56,103 nucleotides of DNA from Bradyrhizobium sacchari (GCF_002068095.1 NZ_LWIG01000022.1:6224-62326), one strand, 5' to 3'. Positions 40,677 through 50,272 are shown, counted from the first letter of the stretch. Translations and numbers: made by a program. The notes: generated by a model from the sequence alone, not told the origin.

Positions 40677-42944
40677 ATGAGCTTCCGCCGCGACACCATC
40701 ACAAAGCCGATCTTCTCCTGGGCGCGCGGCGTGCTGCCGGCGATGTCCGACACCGAGCGCGAGGCGCTGGAGGCGGGCGACGTCTGGTGGGATGCCGATC
40801 TTTTCACTGGCGATCCCGACTGGTCGAAATTGCTGAAAATCGCGCCGGCCAGATTGACCGACGAGGAACAGGCCTTCCTCAACGGCCCCGTCGAGGAGCT
40901 CTGCGCCATGCTCGACGAATGGAGGATTTTCTGGGAGTGGCGCGATCTGCCGCAGGACGTCTGGCACTTCGTCAAGCGCGAGAAGTTCTTCGGCATGATC
41001 ATCCCGAAGGAGTTTGGCGGCCTCGGCTTCTCGCCCTATGCGCATTCGGAAGTGGTGCGCAAGATCTCGACCCGCTCGATCGCCGCCGCCGTCACGGTGA
41101 TGGTGCCGAACTCGCTCGGGCCCGGCGAGCTCTTGATGCGCTTCGGCACGAAAGAGCAGCAGGATCGCTGGCTGCCGCGGCTCGCCGACGGCCGCGACAT
41201 TCCCTGCTTCGGCCTTACCAGCCCCGAGGCCGGCTCGGATGCCGCCTCGATGGTTGACACCGGCATCATCTGCAAGAGCATTTTCGAGGGCCGCGAGGTC
41301 ATCGGCCTCCGCCTCAACTGGCACAAGCGCTACATCACCCTCGGCCCGGTCGCGACGCTGCTCGGTCTCGCCTTCAAGGCCTATGATCCCGATCATCTTA
41401 TCGGTGACCAGGAAGAACTCGGCATCACCCTGGCGCTGATCCCGACGAACTTGCCCGGTGTCGAGATCGGCCAGCGCCATCTGCCCTCGATGCAGGTGTT
41501 CCAGAACGGCCCGAACCGGGGCCGCGACGTCTTCGTTCCGCTCGACTATGTCATTGGCGGCAAGGAACGCCTCGGCCAGGGCTGGAAGATGCTGATGACG
41601 GCGCTCGCCGCCGGCCGCGGCATTTCGCTGCCTTCGCTGTCCGCGGCCGGCGCCGCCTATGCCGCGCGCACCACCGGCGCCTATGCCCGCATCCGCGAGC
41701 AGTTCGGCATCTCCATCTCCAAGTTCGAGGGCGTCGAGGAGCCGCTCGCCCGCATCGTCGCCACCGCCTATCAGCTCGATGCGGCGCGGCGACTGACCTG
41801 CGCCGCGCTCAATGCCGGCGTTCATCCTGCCGTCATCTCCGGCATCATGAAGCTGCACGCGACCGAACGGATGCGCATCGCGGTCGACGATGCCATGGAC
41901 ATCCACGGCGGCAAGGCCGTGATCGACGGTCCGCAAAACTACCTCGGCAATCTGCATCGCGCCGTGCCCGTCGGGATCACGGTCGAGGGCGCCAACATTC
42001 TCACCCGCAATCTCATCGTGTTCGGGCAGGGCGCCATCCGCGCCCATCCCTATCTGCTCGACGAGATGAACGCGCTGGCGGATACCGATCGTGAGCGCGG
42101 GCTCACTGCCTTCGACACGGCGTTCTGGAAGCACGTCGGCCACAGTTTTCAGACGCTGTTCCGCGCCTTCGGCCGGAGCTGGACCTATGGCGCTTTCGCA
42201 ATGGCGCCCGATGCAGGCGATGCCACGCCATTCTATCGCCAGCTCTCGCGTTACTCCGCGGCCTTTGCCCTCTGTGCGGACATGGCACTGCTGACGCTCG
42301 GCGGCGCGCTCAAGCGCAAGGAGATGCTGTCGGCGCGCTTCGGCGACATTCTGTCCGAGCTCTATCTGCTCTCGGCGGTGCTGAAGCGCTGGCAGGACGA
42401 GGGCCGGCAGAAGGAGGACTTTGCCGCGCTTGAATGGTGCATGGCGACCGGCTTCAAGACGATCGAGAACCGGCTTGCCGAAATCCTCGCCAATCTGCCC
42501 AATCGCTTTGTCGCTGGCTTCCTCAAGCTCGTGGTCCAGCCGTTCGGCGCCCGCGTGCTCGGCCCGTCCGATCGCGTCGTGCGCCAATGTGCTGGCATCG
42601 TGCTGGAGCCCTCGGCCGCGCGCGAACGCCTCACGCCAGATCTCGCTCATGTCGACGACGACGGCGGCTTTGCCCGGCTGGAGCGCGCGTTCAAGCTGGT
42701 TGCAGCGATCGACGCCATCGCCAGGCGAATGCGCGCGGCTCATATTCGCGACTGGAAGGATGCCGTCGCCAAGGGTGTGATCACGCAGGCCGAAGGCGAG
42801 CAGCTCGCCGCGGCTCACGAAGCCGTCACAAAAGTGATAGAGGTCGACGATTTTGCGCCGGAGGCGCTGTCGCCGATTTACAGGAAAGCCGCCGACGTGC
42901 ATCAGTTCTTCCAGGAACTCGGTGAGCAGAGGGCGGCAAGCTGA
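40677..42944 (+). CDS. fadE: Long-chain acyl-CoA dehydrogenase, FadE type
   Basis: The 755-residue flavoenzyme carries out the first step of beta-oxidation. It has the acyl-CoA dehydrogenase core (about 80-480; IPKEFGGLGFSPYAHSEVVRK, CFGLTSPEAGSDAASM, LTRNLIVFGQGAIRAHP) and the C-terminal extension typical of FadE (about 490-755), so it is the long form, not the 380-residue form. GAGG precedes ATG 40677. Its stop overlaps the thiolase start (TGATG), showing a tight operon with thiolase and fadJ. Confidence 0.92.
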   Translation: MSFRRDTITKPIFSWARGVLPAMSDTEREALEAGDVWWDADLFTGDPDWSKLLKIAPARLTDEEQAFLNGPVEELCAMLDEWRIFWEWRDLPQDVWHFVKREKFFGMIIPKEFGGLGFSPYAHSEVVRKISTRSIAAAVTVMVPNSLGPGELLMRFGTKEQQDRWLPRLADGRDIPCFGLTSPEAGSDAASMVDTGIICKSIFEGREVIGLRLNWHKRYITLGPVATLLGLAFKAYDPDHLIGDQEELGITLALIPTNLPGVEIGQRHLPSMQVFQNGPNRGRDVFVPLDYVIGGKERLGQGWKMLMTALAAGRGISLPSLSAAGAAYAARTTGAYARIREQFGISISKFEGVEEPLARIVATAYQLDAARRLTCAALNAGVHPAVISGIMKLHATERMRIAVDDAMDIHGGKAVIDGPQNYLGNLHRAVPVGITVEGANILTRNLIVFGQGAIRAHPYLLDEMNALADTDRERGLTAFDTAFWKHVGHSFQTLFRAFGRSWTYGAFAMAPDAGDATPFYRQLSRYSAAFALCADMALLTLGGALKRKEMLSARFGDILSELYLLSAVLKRWQDEGRQKEDFAALEWCMATGFKTIENRLAEILANLPNRFVAGFLKLVVQPFGARVLGPSDRVVRQCAGIVLEPSAARERLTPDLAHVDDDGGFARLERAFKLVAAIDAIARRMRAAHIRDWKDAVAKGVITQAEGEQLAAAHEAVTKVIEVDDFAPEALSPIYRKAADVHQFFQELGEQRAAS

Positions 42945-44227
42945 TGGCACGACCGGTTTTCATCGTCGACGGCAGCCGGACGCCGTTTCTCAAGGCGCGT
43001 TCGGGACCGGGCCCGTTCACCCCAGTTGATCTCGCCGTGCAATGCGGACGGCCGCTCTTGGCTCGCCAGCCGTTTTCGCCTGACGATTTCGACCAGGTCA
43101 TTCTCGGCTGCGTCAACGTGATCGCGGACGAGATGAACCCGGCCCGTGTCGCCGCGCTCCGGCTCGGCATGGGCGAGGATATGGTCGCCTTCACCGTGCA
43201 GATCAATTGCGGCTCCGGCATGCAGTCGATCGACACCGCCTATCGCTACATCCGCGAAGGCCATGCCGACATGATCCTCGCCGGCGGCACCGAGGCCCTG
43301 AGCCACGCGCCGCTGGTCTGGCCGAATTCCGGCGTGCGCTGGTTCGCCGGGCTGGCCACCGCCAAGGGCGTGGCGGCGAAGCTCGCCGCCGCCTTCAAGC
43401 TTCGGCCGCGTTATCTCAAGCCGATCATCGGCCTCGAGCGCGGGCTGACCGATCCCGTCACCGACCTGAACATGGGCCAGACCGCCGAGGTCGTCGGCCA
43501 TCTCTTCGGTATCACCCGCGCGCAGTCCGATGCTTACGCCGCCGAGAGCCATCGCCGGCTCGCCCACGCGCAGGCCGAGGGTTTTCTGAGGGGCGAGGTC
43601 GAGACCGCCTTCTCCCGCGACGGCAAGTTCTTCGATCATGATGACGGCGTGCGGCCGGACTCGACGGCCGAGTCTCTTGCGAAACTGAAGCCCGTGTTCG
43701 AACGTCCCTGGGGCCAGGTCACCGCCGGCAATTCCTCGCAGATCACCGATGGCGCCTCCTGGGTGATCCTCGCCTCCGATGCGGCTGTAGCCAAGCACAA
43801 GCTGGAGCCAAAGGCCGTGATCGTCGACAGCCACTGGGCCGCGCTCGATCCCAGCATCATGGGTCTCGGTCCCGTGATGTCGGCGACGCCGCTGCTTCAG
43901 CGCAACGACCTCACCATCAAGGACGTCGAGACCTGGGAGCTGAACGAGGCTTTTGCGACGCAAGTGCTCGGCTGCCTCGCCGCCTGGAACGACGACACTT
44001 TCTGCCGCGAGATCCTTGGCCTCGACGGTGCCGCCGGCGAAATCGATCGTGAAAGGCTCAATGTCGATGGCGGCGCGATCTCGCTCGGCCATCCCGTCGG
44101 CACATCCGGCAACCGTATCGTGCTGCATCTCGTCAACGCGATGAAGCGGCTCGGCACGCGGCGCGGCGTCGCCACTGAGTGCATCGGCGGCGGGCTTGGC
44201 GGCGCCATGCTGATCGAGGCGGTGTGA
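42944..44227 (+). CDS. Acetyl-CoA acyltransferase (thiolase)
   Basis: This 427-residue thiolase has the acylation Cys89 in INCGSGMQS, the catalytic His in AISLGHPVGTSGNR, and the second Cys in TECIGGGLGGAM. It cleaves 3-ketoacyl-CoA in the last step of beta-oxidation, in line with its place between fadE and fadJ. It could be a FadA or FadI type; the longer length fits FadI better. The start overlaps the fadE stop by one base. Confidence 0.9.
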   Translation: MARPVFIVDGSRTPFLKARSGPGPFTPVDLAVQCGRPLLARQPFSPDDFDQVILGCVNVIADEMNPARVAALRLGMGEDMVAFTVQINCGSGMQSIDTAYRYIREGHADMILAGGTEALSHAPLVWPNSGVRWFAGLATAKGVAAKLAAAFKLRPRYLKPIIGLERGLTDPVTDLNMGQTAEVVGHLFGITRAQSDAYAAESHRRLAHAQAEGFLRGEVETAFSRDGKFFDHDDGVRPDSTAESLAKLKPVFERPWGQVTAGNSSQITDGASWVILASDAAVAKHKLEPKAVIVDSHWAALDPSIMGLGPVMSATPLLQRNDLTIKDVETWELNEAFATQVLGCLAAWNDDTFCREILGLDGAAGEIDRERLNVDGGAISLGHPVGTSGNRIVLHLVNAMKRLGTRRGVATECIGGGLGGAMLIEAV

Positions 44228-44229
44228 CC

Positions 44230-46326
44230 ATGGATTCCAAAATCATGACCGCGCTCGGCGATCGCCTCCTGACGCTCGGGCCGCAGCCCGCGACCGATGG
44301 CCCCTACAAGCACTTCAAGCTGACGCGCGATGCCGACGGCGTTGCCTGGCTGCTGTTCGACCGCGCCGAGACAAGCGCCAACACGCTGTCCTCGGACGTG
44401 ATGGAGGAGTTCGACGCCGCGCTCGCGGCGATCGAAACCGAGCGCCCGGCCGGCCTTGTGATCCGCTCCGCAAAGCCGTCCGGCTTCATTGCCGGCGCCG
44501 ACGTCAACGAATTCCGCGGCGCGACCGACCCTGAAGTGGTCGAGGCGCGCATCCGCGCCGCGCATGCGGTGGTCGATCATCTGGAAGCGCTGAAACTGCC
44601 GACGGTCGCGGTCATCCACGGCTTCTGTCTCGGCGGCGGGCTCGAGGTCGCGCTGGCCTGCCAGGCACGTATCGCCATCGACAGGGCGCGCTTCGGCTTC
44701 CCGGAGGTGATGCTGGGCCTGCATCCCGGTCTCGGCGGCACTGCGCGGTTCACCGCGCTGGTCAACCCGACCCAATCGATGGCCTTGATGCTGACCGGCC
44801 GCACCATCGATGCGCGCCGCGCCAAATCGCTCGGCCTCGTTGACGCCGTGACGCAGGAGCGCCACGTCCTGGGCGCGGTGAGGGATGCGCTGTTCGGTCG
44901 ACTGAAGCGGGCCAAGCCGGGGCTGCTGACGCGTGCGGCCAACATCGGATCGGTGCGGGGGTTGCTGGCCAAGCGCATGCGCTCGGAGGCGACAAAAGCT
45001 GCGCCCCGTGAGCACTATCCCGCGCCTTACGCGCTGATCGACCTCTGGGAGACCCATGGCGGCAGCAAGGCCGCGATGTTGAAGGCCGAGCAGGCCTCGT
45101 TCGCCAAGCTGATGGTGACGCCGACCGCGCAGAATTTGATCCGCGTGTTCTTCCTGCGCGAGCAGATGAAGAAGGCGGCAGGCTCCGGCAACACGGTGAA
45201 GCATGTCCACATCGTCGGCGCCGGCGCCATGGGCGGCGACATCGCGGGCTGGTGTGCGGGGCAGGGGCTGCGCGTCTCGCTTGCGGACATGAAGGCGGAG
45301 CCGATCGCAGGCGCGGTCAAGCGCGCGGCCGAGCTCTATGGCAAGATCATCCGCAAGCCCACCGACGTGCGCGACGCGCTCGATCGGCTGATCCCTGACA
45401 TGGGCGGCGAGGGCGTCCGCAACGCCGATCTCATCATCGAGGCGGTGCCGGAGAAGCTCGAGCTGAAGCAGAAGATCTATGCCGGCCTCGAGCCGCGGAT
45501 GAAGCCGGGCGCAATTCTCGCGACCAATACATCGAGCATTCCGCTTCAGGATCTGCGCACCACGCTGACGCGGCCGGAGCGGCTGGTCGGCCTGCATTTC
45601 TTCAATCCGGTCTCGCGGCTGCAGCTGGTCGAGGTCGTCAGCCATGACGGCAACGATGCACAAGTGCAGAAGGAGGCGCTCGCCTTCGTCGGCGCGATCG
45701 ATCGTTTGCCGCTCGCGGTGAAGAGTTCGCCCGGCTTCCTCGTCAACCGCGCGCTGACGCCGTACATGCTTGAAGCCATGGTGATGCTGGACGAGAAGAT
45801 CGACCAACGCCTGATCGATGCTGCGGCCGAGCAGTTCGGCATGCCGATGGGACCGATCGAGCTCGCCGACCAGGTCGGCCTCGACATCTGCCTCGACGTC
45901 GGCAACATGCTGCGCACGAAGTTTGGTGATCTGCTGCCGCCGACGCCGGCCTGGCTGCGCGAGAAGGTTGCCAAAGGCGAGCTCGGCCGCAAGACCGGCA
46001 AGGGCTTCTACACCTGGAAGGACGGCAAGGCGGAGAAGGCACAGCCCCCCGAGACCGGCCCGCGCGTCACCGATCAGATGATCGACCGCCTGGTGCTGCC
46101 GATCTCCAATGTCTGCGTCGCGGCGCTGCGCGAGGGCATCGTCGACGATCCTGATGCGGTCGACGGCGCCATGATCTTCGGCACGGGTTATGCACCGTTC
46201 CGTGGCGGTCCGCTGAACTATGCCCGCACGCGCGGCGTGGAAAACATCGTATCCACCCTGCGTGCGCTGGCCGAGCGATTCGGCGAGCGTTTTGCGCCCG
46301 ATCCAGGCTGGGACAATTTCAAGTGA
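44230..46326 (+). CDS. fadJ: Bifunctional enoyl-CoA hydratase / 3-hydroxyacyl-CoA dehydrogenase
   Basis: The 698-residue protein joins a crotonase domain (about 15-200; GFIAGADVNEF, GGGLEVALACQ with one catalytic Glu, FPEVMLGLHPGLGG with the other) to a 3-hydroxyacyl-CoA dehydrogenase domain (about 330-500; IVGAGAMGGDIAGW NAD fold, HFFNPVSRLQLVE with the catalytic His) and a C-terminal dehydrogenase repeat. It performs steps two and three of beta-oxidation. It follows the thiolase by two bases. Confidence 0.93.
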   Translation: MDSKIMTALGDRLLTLGPQPATDGPYKHFKLTRDADGVAWLLFDRAETSANTLSSDVMEEFDAALAAIETERPAGLVIRSAKPSGFIAGADVNEFRGATDPEVVEARIRAAHAVVDHLEALKLPTVAVIHGFCLGGGLEVALACQARIAIDRARFGFPEVMLGLHPGLGGTARFTALVNPTQSMALMLTGRTIDARRAKSLGLVDAVTQERHVLGAVRDALFGRLKRAKPGLLTRAANIGSVRGLLAKRMRSEATKAAPREHYPAPYALIDLWETHGGSKAAMLKAEQASFAKLMVTPTAQNLIRVFFLREQMKKAAGSGNTVKHVHIVGAGAMGGDIAGWCAGQGLRVSLADMKAEPIAGAVKRAAELYGKIIRKPTDVRDALDRLIPDMGGEGVRNADLIIEAVPEKLELKQKIYAGLEPRMKPGAILATNTSSIPLQDLRTTLTRPERLVGLHFFNPVSRLQLVEVVSHDGNDAQVQKEALAFVGAIDRLPLAVKSSPGFLVNRALTPYMLEAMVMLDEKIDQRLIDAAAEQFGMPMGPIELADQVGLDICLDVGNMLRTKFGDLLPPTPAWLREKVAKGELGRKTGKGFYTWKDGKAEKAQPPETGPRVTDQMIDRLVLPISNVCVAALREGIVDDPDAVDGAMIFGTGYAPFRGGPLNYARTRGVENIVSTLRALAERFGERFAPDPGWDNFK

Positions 46327-46347
46327 GCAATCTCAAGTGAGAGAGGC

Positions 46348-46758
46348 ATGAACGAGCAAGCCAATACCGGGCCGAGCGGCGATCTCTGCATCCGCACGCT
46401 GGCGATGCCGGCCGACACCAATGCGAACGGCGACATCTTCGGCGGCTGGCTGCTCAGCCAGATGGACGTCGGCGGCGGCGTGTTCGCATCGAAGGTCGCG
46501 AAGTCGCGCACGGTCACGGTTGCGATCGAGGCGATGAACTTTCGAAAAGCGGTCTATGTCGGCGATCTCGTTTCGGTCTATGCCAATCTCGTGCGTGTCG
46601 GGCGTACGTCCATGACCGTGCATCTCGAAGCCTGGGCGCTGCGTCGCAGGGAGGAACATCCGTTTCTCGTGACCGATGGCAATTTTACCTATGTCTCGAT
46701 CGACGACCATGGCCGGCCGCAAGAGGTGCGTTCCCCCGACACAACGATCGCGACGTAA
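46348..46758 (+). CDS. Acyl-CoA thioesterase, YciA-type hotdog protein
   Basis: This 136-residue protein has the hotdog fold with the YciA signature MPADTNANGDIFGGWLLSQMD, where the Asn-x-x-Gly-Asp segment carries the catalytic Asp, and then GDLVSVYANLVRVGRTSM. YciA-type enzymes hydrolyse short to medium acyl-CoA and would free CoA under fat-oxidation conditions. It lies 21 bases after fadJ and is probably part of the same operon. Confidence 0.9.
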   Translation: MNEQANTGPSGDLCIRTLAMPADTNANGDIFGGWLLSQMDVGGGVFASKVAKSRTVTVAIEAMNFRKAVYVGDLVSVYANLVRVGRTSMTVHLEAWALRRREEHPFLVTDGNFTYVSIDDHGRPQEVRSPDTTIAT

Positions 46759-46927
46759 TTTCGCGAGCCTTTTGCGTCCGATCACACGAAAACTTGCGGT
46801 TCACGAAACGCGGCACCGCCGAGTCAGCCTGTCGCGGCTTTGCCAAGAACGGGTCATAAAACGGATGAGGTCCCGGCGTACTGATTTGCACGTCGATTCG
46901 GGGTGGAAACCGGTTGATTTGCCCTCA

Positions 46928-46952
46928 GGAACCTTTGGGCAGAGATACTGTT
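46928..46952 (+). promoter_or_regulatory. Probable EcfG-type promoter for the 63-residue protein
   Basis: GGAAC (46928-46932), exactly 16 bases, then TGTT (46949-46952) match the EcfG consensus with one mismatch in the -10. The start codon lies about 28 bases on. An overlapping inverted repeat GGGCAGA/TCTGCCC (46937-46943 and 46954-46960) could be a regulator site or chance. Confidence 0.6.
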
Positions 46953-46980
46953 ATCTGCCCGCATTGAGGAATCTACGGGC

Positions 46981-47172
46981 ATGCCGGACAGCTACATCAT
47001 CGAAGTGAATTCAGAGACTGCGGGCATCGTTGTTCGCGGTCAGGGCGGCTACCGCTTCTTCGCCGCGTCTCACCAGTTCAACCGTCTCGAAGGCCAACTC
47101 TTCCGCAACGCCCGCGAAGCCGAGCGCGCCGCGCGCAAGTTGGTTAACGGCGATGTGAGGGAGGCGGCTTAG
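46981..47172 (+). CDS. Small conserved protein, probable stress gene (63 aa)
   Basis: The protein starts MPDSYIIEVNSETAGIVVRG and contains YRFFAASHQFNRLEGQLFRN and AREAERAARKL, a compact strand-then-helix layout without signal peptide or membrane helix. GAGGA precedes ATG 46981, and codon use fits the genome. I do not recognise a named family. An EcfG-type promoter directly upstream suggests general-stress control. Confidence 0.7.
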   Translation: MPDSYIIEVNSETAGIVVRGQGGYRFFAASHQFNRLEGQLFRNAREAERAARKLVNGDVREAA

Positions 47173-47177
47173 TTGCT

Positions 47178-47278
47178 GTCATTCCGGGGCGCGCGGAGCG
47201 CGAGCCCGGAATCTATCATGCTGCAGAAATTGCCGACCAATGGATTCCGGGCGCGCAGTCGGCGCGTCCCGGAATGAC
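47178..47278. repeat. Palindromic intergenic repeat (GTCATTCCGGGGC family)
   Basis: GTCATTCCGGGGCGCGCGGA at the left faces GCGCGTCCCGGAATGAC at the right; an inner CCCGGAATC/GATTCCGGG pair makes two nested hairpins. It lies between the 63-residue gene and the leftward NTF2-like gene. Confidence 0.82.
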
Positions 47279-47286
47279 GGCGTCAA

Positions 47287-47739
47287 TCACAACTTCGTCG
47301 CTGCCCGCGACAGGAGCTTCCACTCGTCGCCCTGCTTCTGCCAGTTCATCAGGATGTGAAGGTTGGTCGATACTTTTTTCCCATCGGCCGCCATTTCCTG
47401 CTCGCCCAGCCAGTGGAAGCGCACGATCGCGGCGGGGCCGACGACCTTGATGGTCGGGTCCTTGTATTCGATCGACAGGAACTTTGATTTGCCGTCGGTG
47501 GCATTGGTGATGAAGGTCGCCTTGTCCTCGACCTTGCCGCTGGAATGGCTGTAGCTCAGATCGTCCCAGCACAGCGCACCGAGCGCCTTCGGGTCGGCCG
47601 CGATCTGGGCGAGGCGGAAGGCCTCGACCTTCTTCGCCACGGCGTCTTCGTCGCTTGATGCCGCCAGCACCGGTGTTGTGAGCGCGAGCGCCGACACGGC
47701 GAGAGTCGAGAGAGCCAGATCGCGTCGATTGATCGTCAT
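47287..47739 (-). CDS. Exported NTF2-fold protein (DUF4440-like)
   Basis: The 150-residue protein starts with a leader resembling a twin-arginine signal (NRRDLALSTLAVSALAL, then LAASSDE) and continues with an NTF2-type domain: VEAFRLAQIAADPKALGALCWDDLSYSHSSG and LHILMNWQKQGDEWKLLSRAATKL. Such proteins are small periplasmic hydrolase- or binding-like folds of unknown role. A near-ideal AGGAGG precedes ATG 47737-47739; the open frame upstream is not needed. Confidence 0.8.
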   Translation of the reverse strand: MTINRRDLALSTLAVSALALTTPVLAASSDEDAVAKKVEAFRLAQIAADPKALGALCWDDLSYSHSSGKVEDKATFITNATDGKSKFLSIEYKDPTIKVVGPAAIVRFHWLGEQEMAADGKKVSTNLHILMNWQKQGDEWKLLSRAATKL

Positions 47740-47893
47740 CGTTTCCTCCTTTTTGGTCTTGGCCGGAGTGTTGCAGCCGCGCGCGGCTTTGTCGAGTGCC
47801 GCATTGTCGTCATGTGGATGCGTCATTGCGCGATCGAGGCTGTATTGATACGTCTCGCGCATCGATGCGCCGCGCAGTTGGGAAAGTACGGAA

Positions 47894-48580
47894 ATGATCG
47901 AGGCCAGCTATGATGCGATGGGCAGGGCGTTGTTGTTCGACATCGACGGCACGCTTGCCGACACCGATCCGTTGCATTTGAAGGCGTTCAACCAGGTGCT
48001 CGGCCCTCACGGCCATGTCTTCGATCACGCGCGCTTCTCCAGGGAGCTGCAAGGCTTTGCCAATGTCGCGATCGGGGAGCGCTTTCTGCCCCACGAGGCG
48101 CCGGAGCGGCGCGCCGCGATCCTCGACGAGAAGGAGGAGGTCTTCCGTGCGCTCGTGGCCGGCCAGATCGCGCCGCTGCCGGGGCTGATGGCGCTGCTCG
48201 ACCGGGCCGACGCCGCCGGCATCCCCATGGTCGCCGTGACCAATGCGCCGCGTCTCAACGCCGAGCTGCTGCTCTCCGGCCTCGGCATCACGCATCGCTT
48301 CAAGGCGCTGGTGATCGGCGCCGAGCTGCCGCACGGCAAGCCGCATCCGCTACCCTATCAGGAAGGGCTGCGTTTCGTCGGCGCGAGGCCGGAGACCTCG
48401 ATCGCATTCGAGGACTCGCGCACCGGCGTGCAATCCGCCACGGCGGCCGGAATTCCGACCGTCGGCATAAGGACCAGCCTCAGCCATGCCGACCTGGTCG
48501 CATCAGGCGCGGTCACGTCCGCGAGCGCCTTCGACGATCCGGCGCTGCTCGCGCGTCTTGCGAATGCCATGACTTGGTAA
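47894..48580 (+). CDS. HAD-superfamily phosphatase (phosphoglycolate-phosphatase-like)
   Basis: The 228-residue protein has all four HAD motifs: LFDIDGTLADTD (14-25), VTNAPR, GKPHPLPY and AFEDSRTGVQSA, with a helical cap between the first two (about 30-95). This is the subfamily IA arrangement of sugar-phosphate phosphatases and beta-phosphoglucomutases; the substrate is not readable. It precedes the GlpR-type regulator by about 135 bases on the same strand, and could conceivably act on glycerol-3-phosphate or phosphoglycolate, but that is speculation. Confidence 0.83.
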   Translation: MIEASYDAMGRALLFDIDGTLADTDPLHLKAFNQVLGPHGHVFDHARFSRELQGFANVAIGERFLPHEAPERRAAILDEKEEVFRALVAGQIAPLPGLMALLDRADAAGIPMVAVTNAPRLNAELLLSGLGITHRFKALVIGAELPHGKPHPLPYQEGLRFVGARPETSIAFEDSRTGVQSATAAGIPTVGIRTSLSHADLVASGAVTSASAFDDPALLARLANAMTW

Positions 48581-48715
48581 GGCTGCTTGGTAAGAAATGG
48601 CTTGATAAGAATTGGCGTGGCGAGGGCCCGTCATCCGTTAACCGTGATCGGCCCGCGCATTGACCGAAGACGCGAACCGCCGCACCATGCATCATTCTGA
48701 TTTGAGGCCGTTGCC

Positions 48716-49561
48716 GTGACCGGATTGACCCATCGCCAAGCCGAAATCCTCAACATCGCGCGCGCCTCCGGCCGCGTCATGGTCGAGGAGCTCGCGCGCC
48801 GGTTCGAGGTCTCGGCGCAGACCATCCGCAAGGATCTCAACGATCTCTGCGAGCGGAGGTCGCTGACCCGCATCCATGGCGGCGCCATCATCGCTTCGGG
48901 CGTGGAAAACCTCGCCTATGAGGCGCGCCGCTTCGTCGCCGCCGACGAGAAGAAGGCGATCGGGGCTGCCGCGGCGTCGTTGATTCCGAACGGCTGCTCG
49001 CTCTTCATCAATATCGGCACCACGACCGAGGAGGTCGCGAGCGCCCTGACTTCGCACGAGGACCTGCTCGTCATCACCAACAACCTCAACGTCGCGATGC
49101 TGCTCTACCGCCATCCCCGCATCGAGGTGGTGGTCGCCGGCGGCACGGTGCGGCGCGCCGACGGCGCCGTGGTCGGTTCGACCGCGACGCAGCTGATCGG
49201 CCAGTTCAAGGTCGACTACGCCATCATCGGCGCCTCCGCGATCGACGAGGAGGGCGCGCTGCTCGACTTTGATTATCGCGAGGTGCAGGTGGCGCAGGCC
49301 ATCATCGCCAATGCCCGCAGCGTCATGCTGGTCGCCGATTCGACAAAGCTCCGCCGCAGCGCCCCGGTGCGCATCGCCCACATCACCCAGATCCAGACCT
49401 TCGTCACCGATCAGGAACTGCCGGAGCGCCTCGCCACCATCTGCCACAGCAAGGGCATCGAGGTGGTCGAAGCAATGCCGAAGGGCTCGGACATCGATGA
49501 TCCGCAGGCCGATGCTCCTGATGCGGCACCCGAAGCCGCACCGGTGGTGCGGCTGAGATAG
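48716..49561 (+). CDS. glpR: DeoR-family repressor, GlpR-type (glycerol regulon)
   Basis: The 281-residue regulator has a DeoR winged helix (3-58, RQAEILNIARASGRVMVEELA and FEVSAQTIRKDLNDLCER) and a sugar-phosphate-binding domain (about 75-235) with NIGTTTEEVA, GGTVRRADGAVVG and the hallmark DYAIIGASAIDEEGALLDFDY. These fit GlpR, which represses glycerol genes until glycerol-3-phosphate binds. GTG 48716 follows TGAGG. It lies upstream of glpD but is separated from it by a toxin-antitoxin pair on the other strand. Confidence 0.85.
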   Translation: MTGLTHRQAEILNIARASGRVMVEELARRFEVSAQTIRKDLNDLCERRSLTRIHGGAIIASGVENLAYEARRFVAADEKKAIGAAAASLIPNGCSLFINIGTTTEEVASALTSHEDLLVITNNLNVAMLLYRHPRIEVVVAGGTVRRADGAVVGSTATQLIGQFKVDYAIIGASAIDEEGALLDFDYREVQVAQAIIANARSVMLVADSTKLRRSAPVRIAHITQIQTFVTDQELPERLATICHSKGIEVVEAMPKGSDIDDPQADAPDAAPEAAPVVRLR

Positions 49562-49565
49562 GGTC

Positions 49566-49991
49566 CTAGACGTCGTCCCAGGGGTTGAGCAGCAGAACGC
49601 CGAAGGCCGCAAAATCCTTCACGTTGCGTGTGATGAGCGTGAGATTGTGGACGAGCGCGGTCGCCGCAAAGAAGCCGTCCATAACGGACAATGCGACGCC
49701 GCTTCTGCGGCTCTGCGCCATCAGGTCGCCCCAGCGCTCCGCCACGGCGTGGTCGATCGGCAGGACCCGTCGGGCGAACCGCGCAGGCAGATCGTGGGCA
49801 AGCCAGGCGGCCAGCGCTGTGCGCCTGCGGCCATCCTCCAGCAACGCAATGCCGCGGCGAAGCTCGGCGATTGAGGCGACGCTGATGAACGCGCGATCCT
49901 CATCGATCGTATCCAGCCACGCCAGAACGTTCGGCGAAGGTGCGGGCCGCTGAACCTCCGAGAGCACGTTGGTGTCGAGCAACAGGTTCAC
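49566..49991 (-). CDS. PIN-domain toxin, VapC-like
   Basis: The 141-residue PIN-domain protein keeps the acidic active site of VapC ribonucleases: Asp6 (LLLDTNVLSE), Glu43 (IAELRRG), Asp105 (VMDGFFAATA) and the TRNVKDF segment. VapC toxins cleave tRNA or rRNA when the antitoxin is degraded. Its ATG overlaps the antitoxin stop (ATGA), the normal order antitoxin then toxin. The module lies head-on between glpR and glpD. Confidence 0.88.
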   Translation of the reverse strand: MNLLLDTNVLSEVQRPAPSPNVLAWLDTIDEDRAFISVASIAELRRGIALLEDGRRRTALAAWLAHDLPARFARRVLPIDHAVAERWGDLMAQSRRSGVALSVMDGFFAATALVHNLTLITRNVKDFAAFGVLLLNPWDDV

Positions 49992-50272
49992 GGCATTTCG
50001 TCGCGTGGTGCGTCGTGCACGCGCTCAAGGTCGAGGTCGGCGCCGCGCAGCGGCGATGCCAACAGGAATTCGGCCAAGGTGCCTTTGCGCGCGGTCTTGC
50101 GCGCCCATTCCTCGGCGGAAACGACCACGGCATTCGGCTTGCCGTGACGGGTGATGACCTGCGGGCCGGTTTGGGCGCGGTCGATCACCTCGGACAGTCG
50201 CGCCTTGGCGTTGGCAAGCGTCCAGGTGTCATCAGTCGGAAGCGTGTCGGGGGCAGCGTTGCGATCGGCCAT
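49988..50272 (-). CDS. Phd/YefM-family antitoxin
   Basis: This 94-residue protein shows the Phd/YefM pattern WTLANAKARLSEVIDRAQTGPQVITRHGKPNAVVVSAEEW (about 17-56), which forms the DNA-binding and dimer part; the C-terminal tail would wrap the PIN toxin. ATG 50270-50272 is chosen; longer in-frame starts add a basic, Leu-rich stretch not seen in the family. A perfect 9-bp direct repeat lies just upstream. Confidence 0.85.
   Translation of the reverse strand: MADRNAAPDTLPTDDTWTLANAKARLSEVIDRAQTGPQVITRHGKPNAVVVSAEEWARKTARKGTLAEFLLASPLRGADLDLERVHDAPRDEMP

Noticed and set aside
40650..42950. Reverse-strand frame of 766 codons opposite fadE
   Set aside because: The plus-strand FadE match is unambiguous. 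Similar antisense frames lie opposite the GGT-family, paoC, RND and fadJ genes, so length alone is no evidence here.
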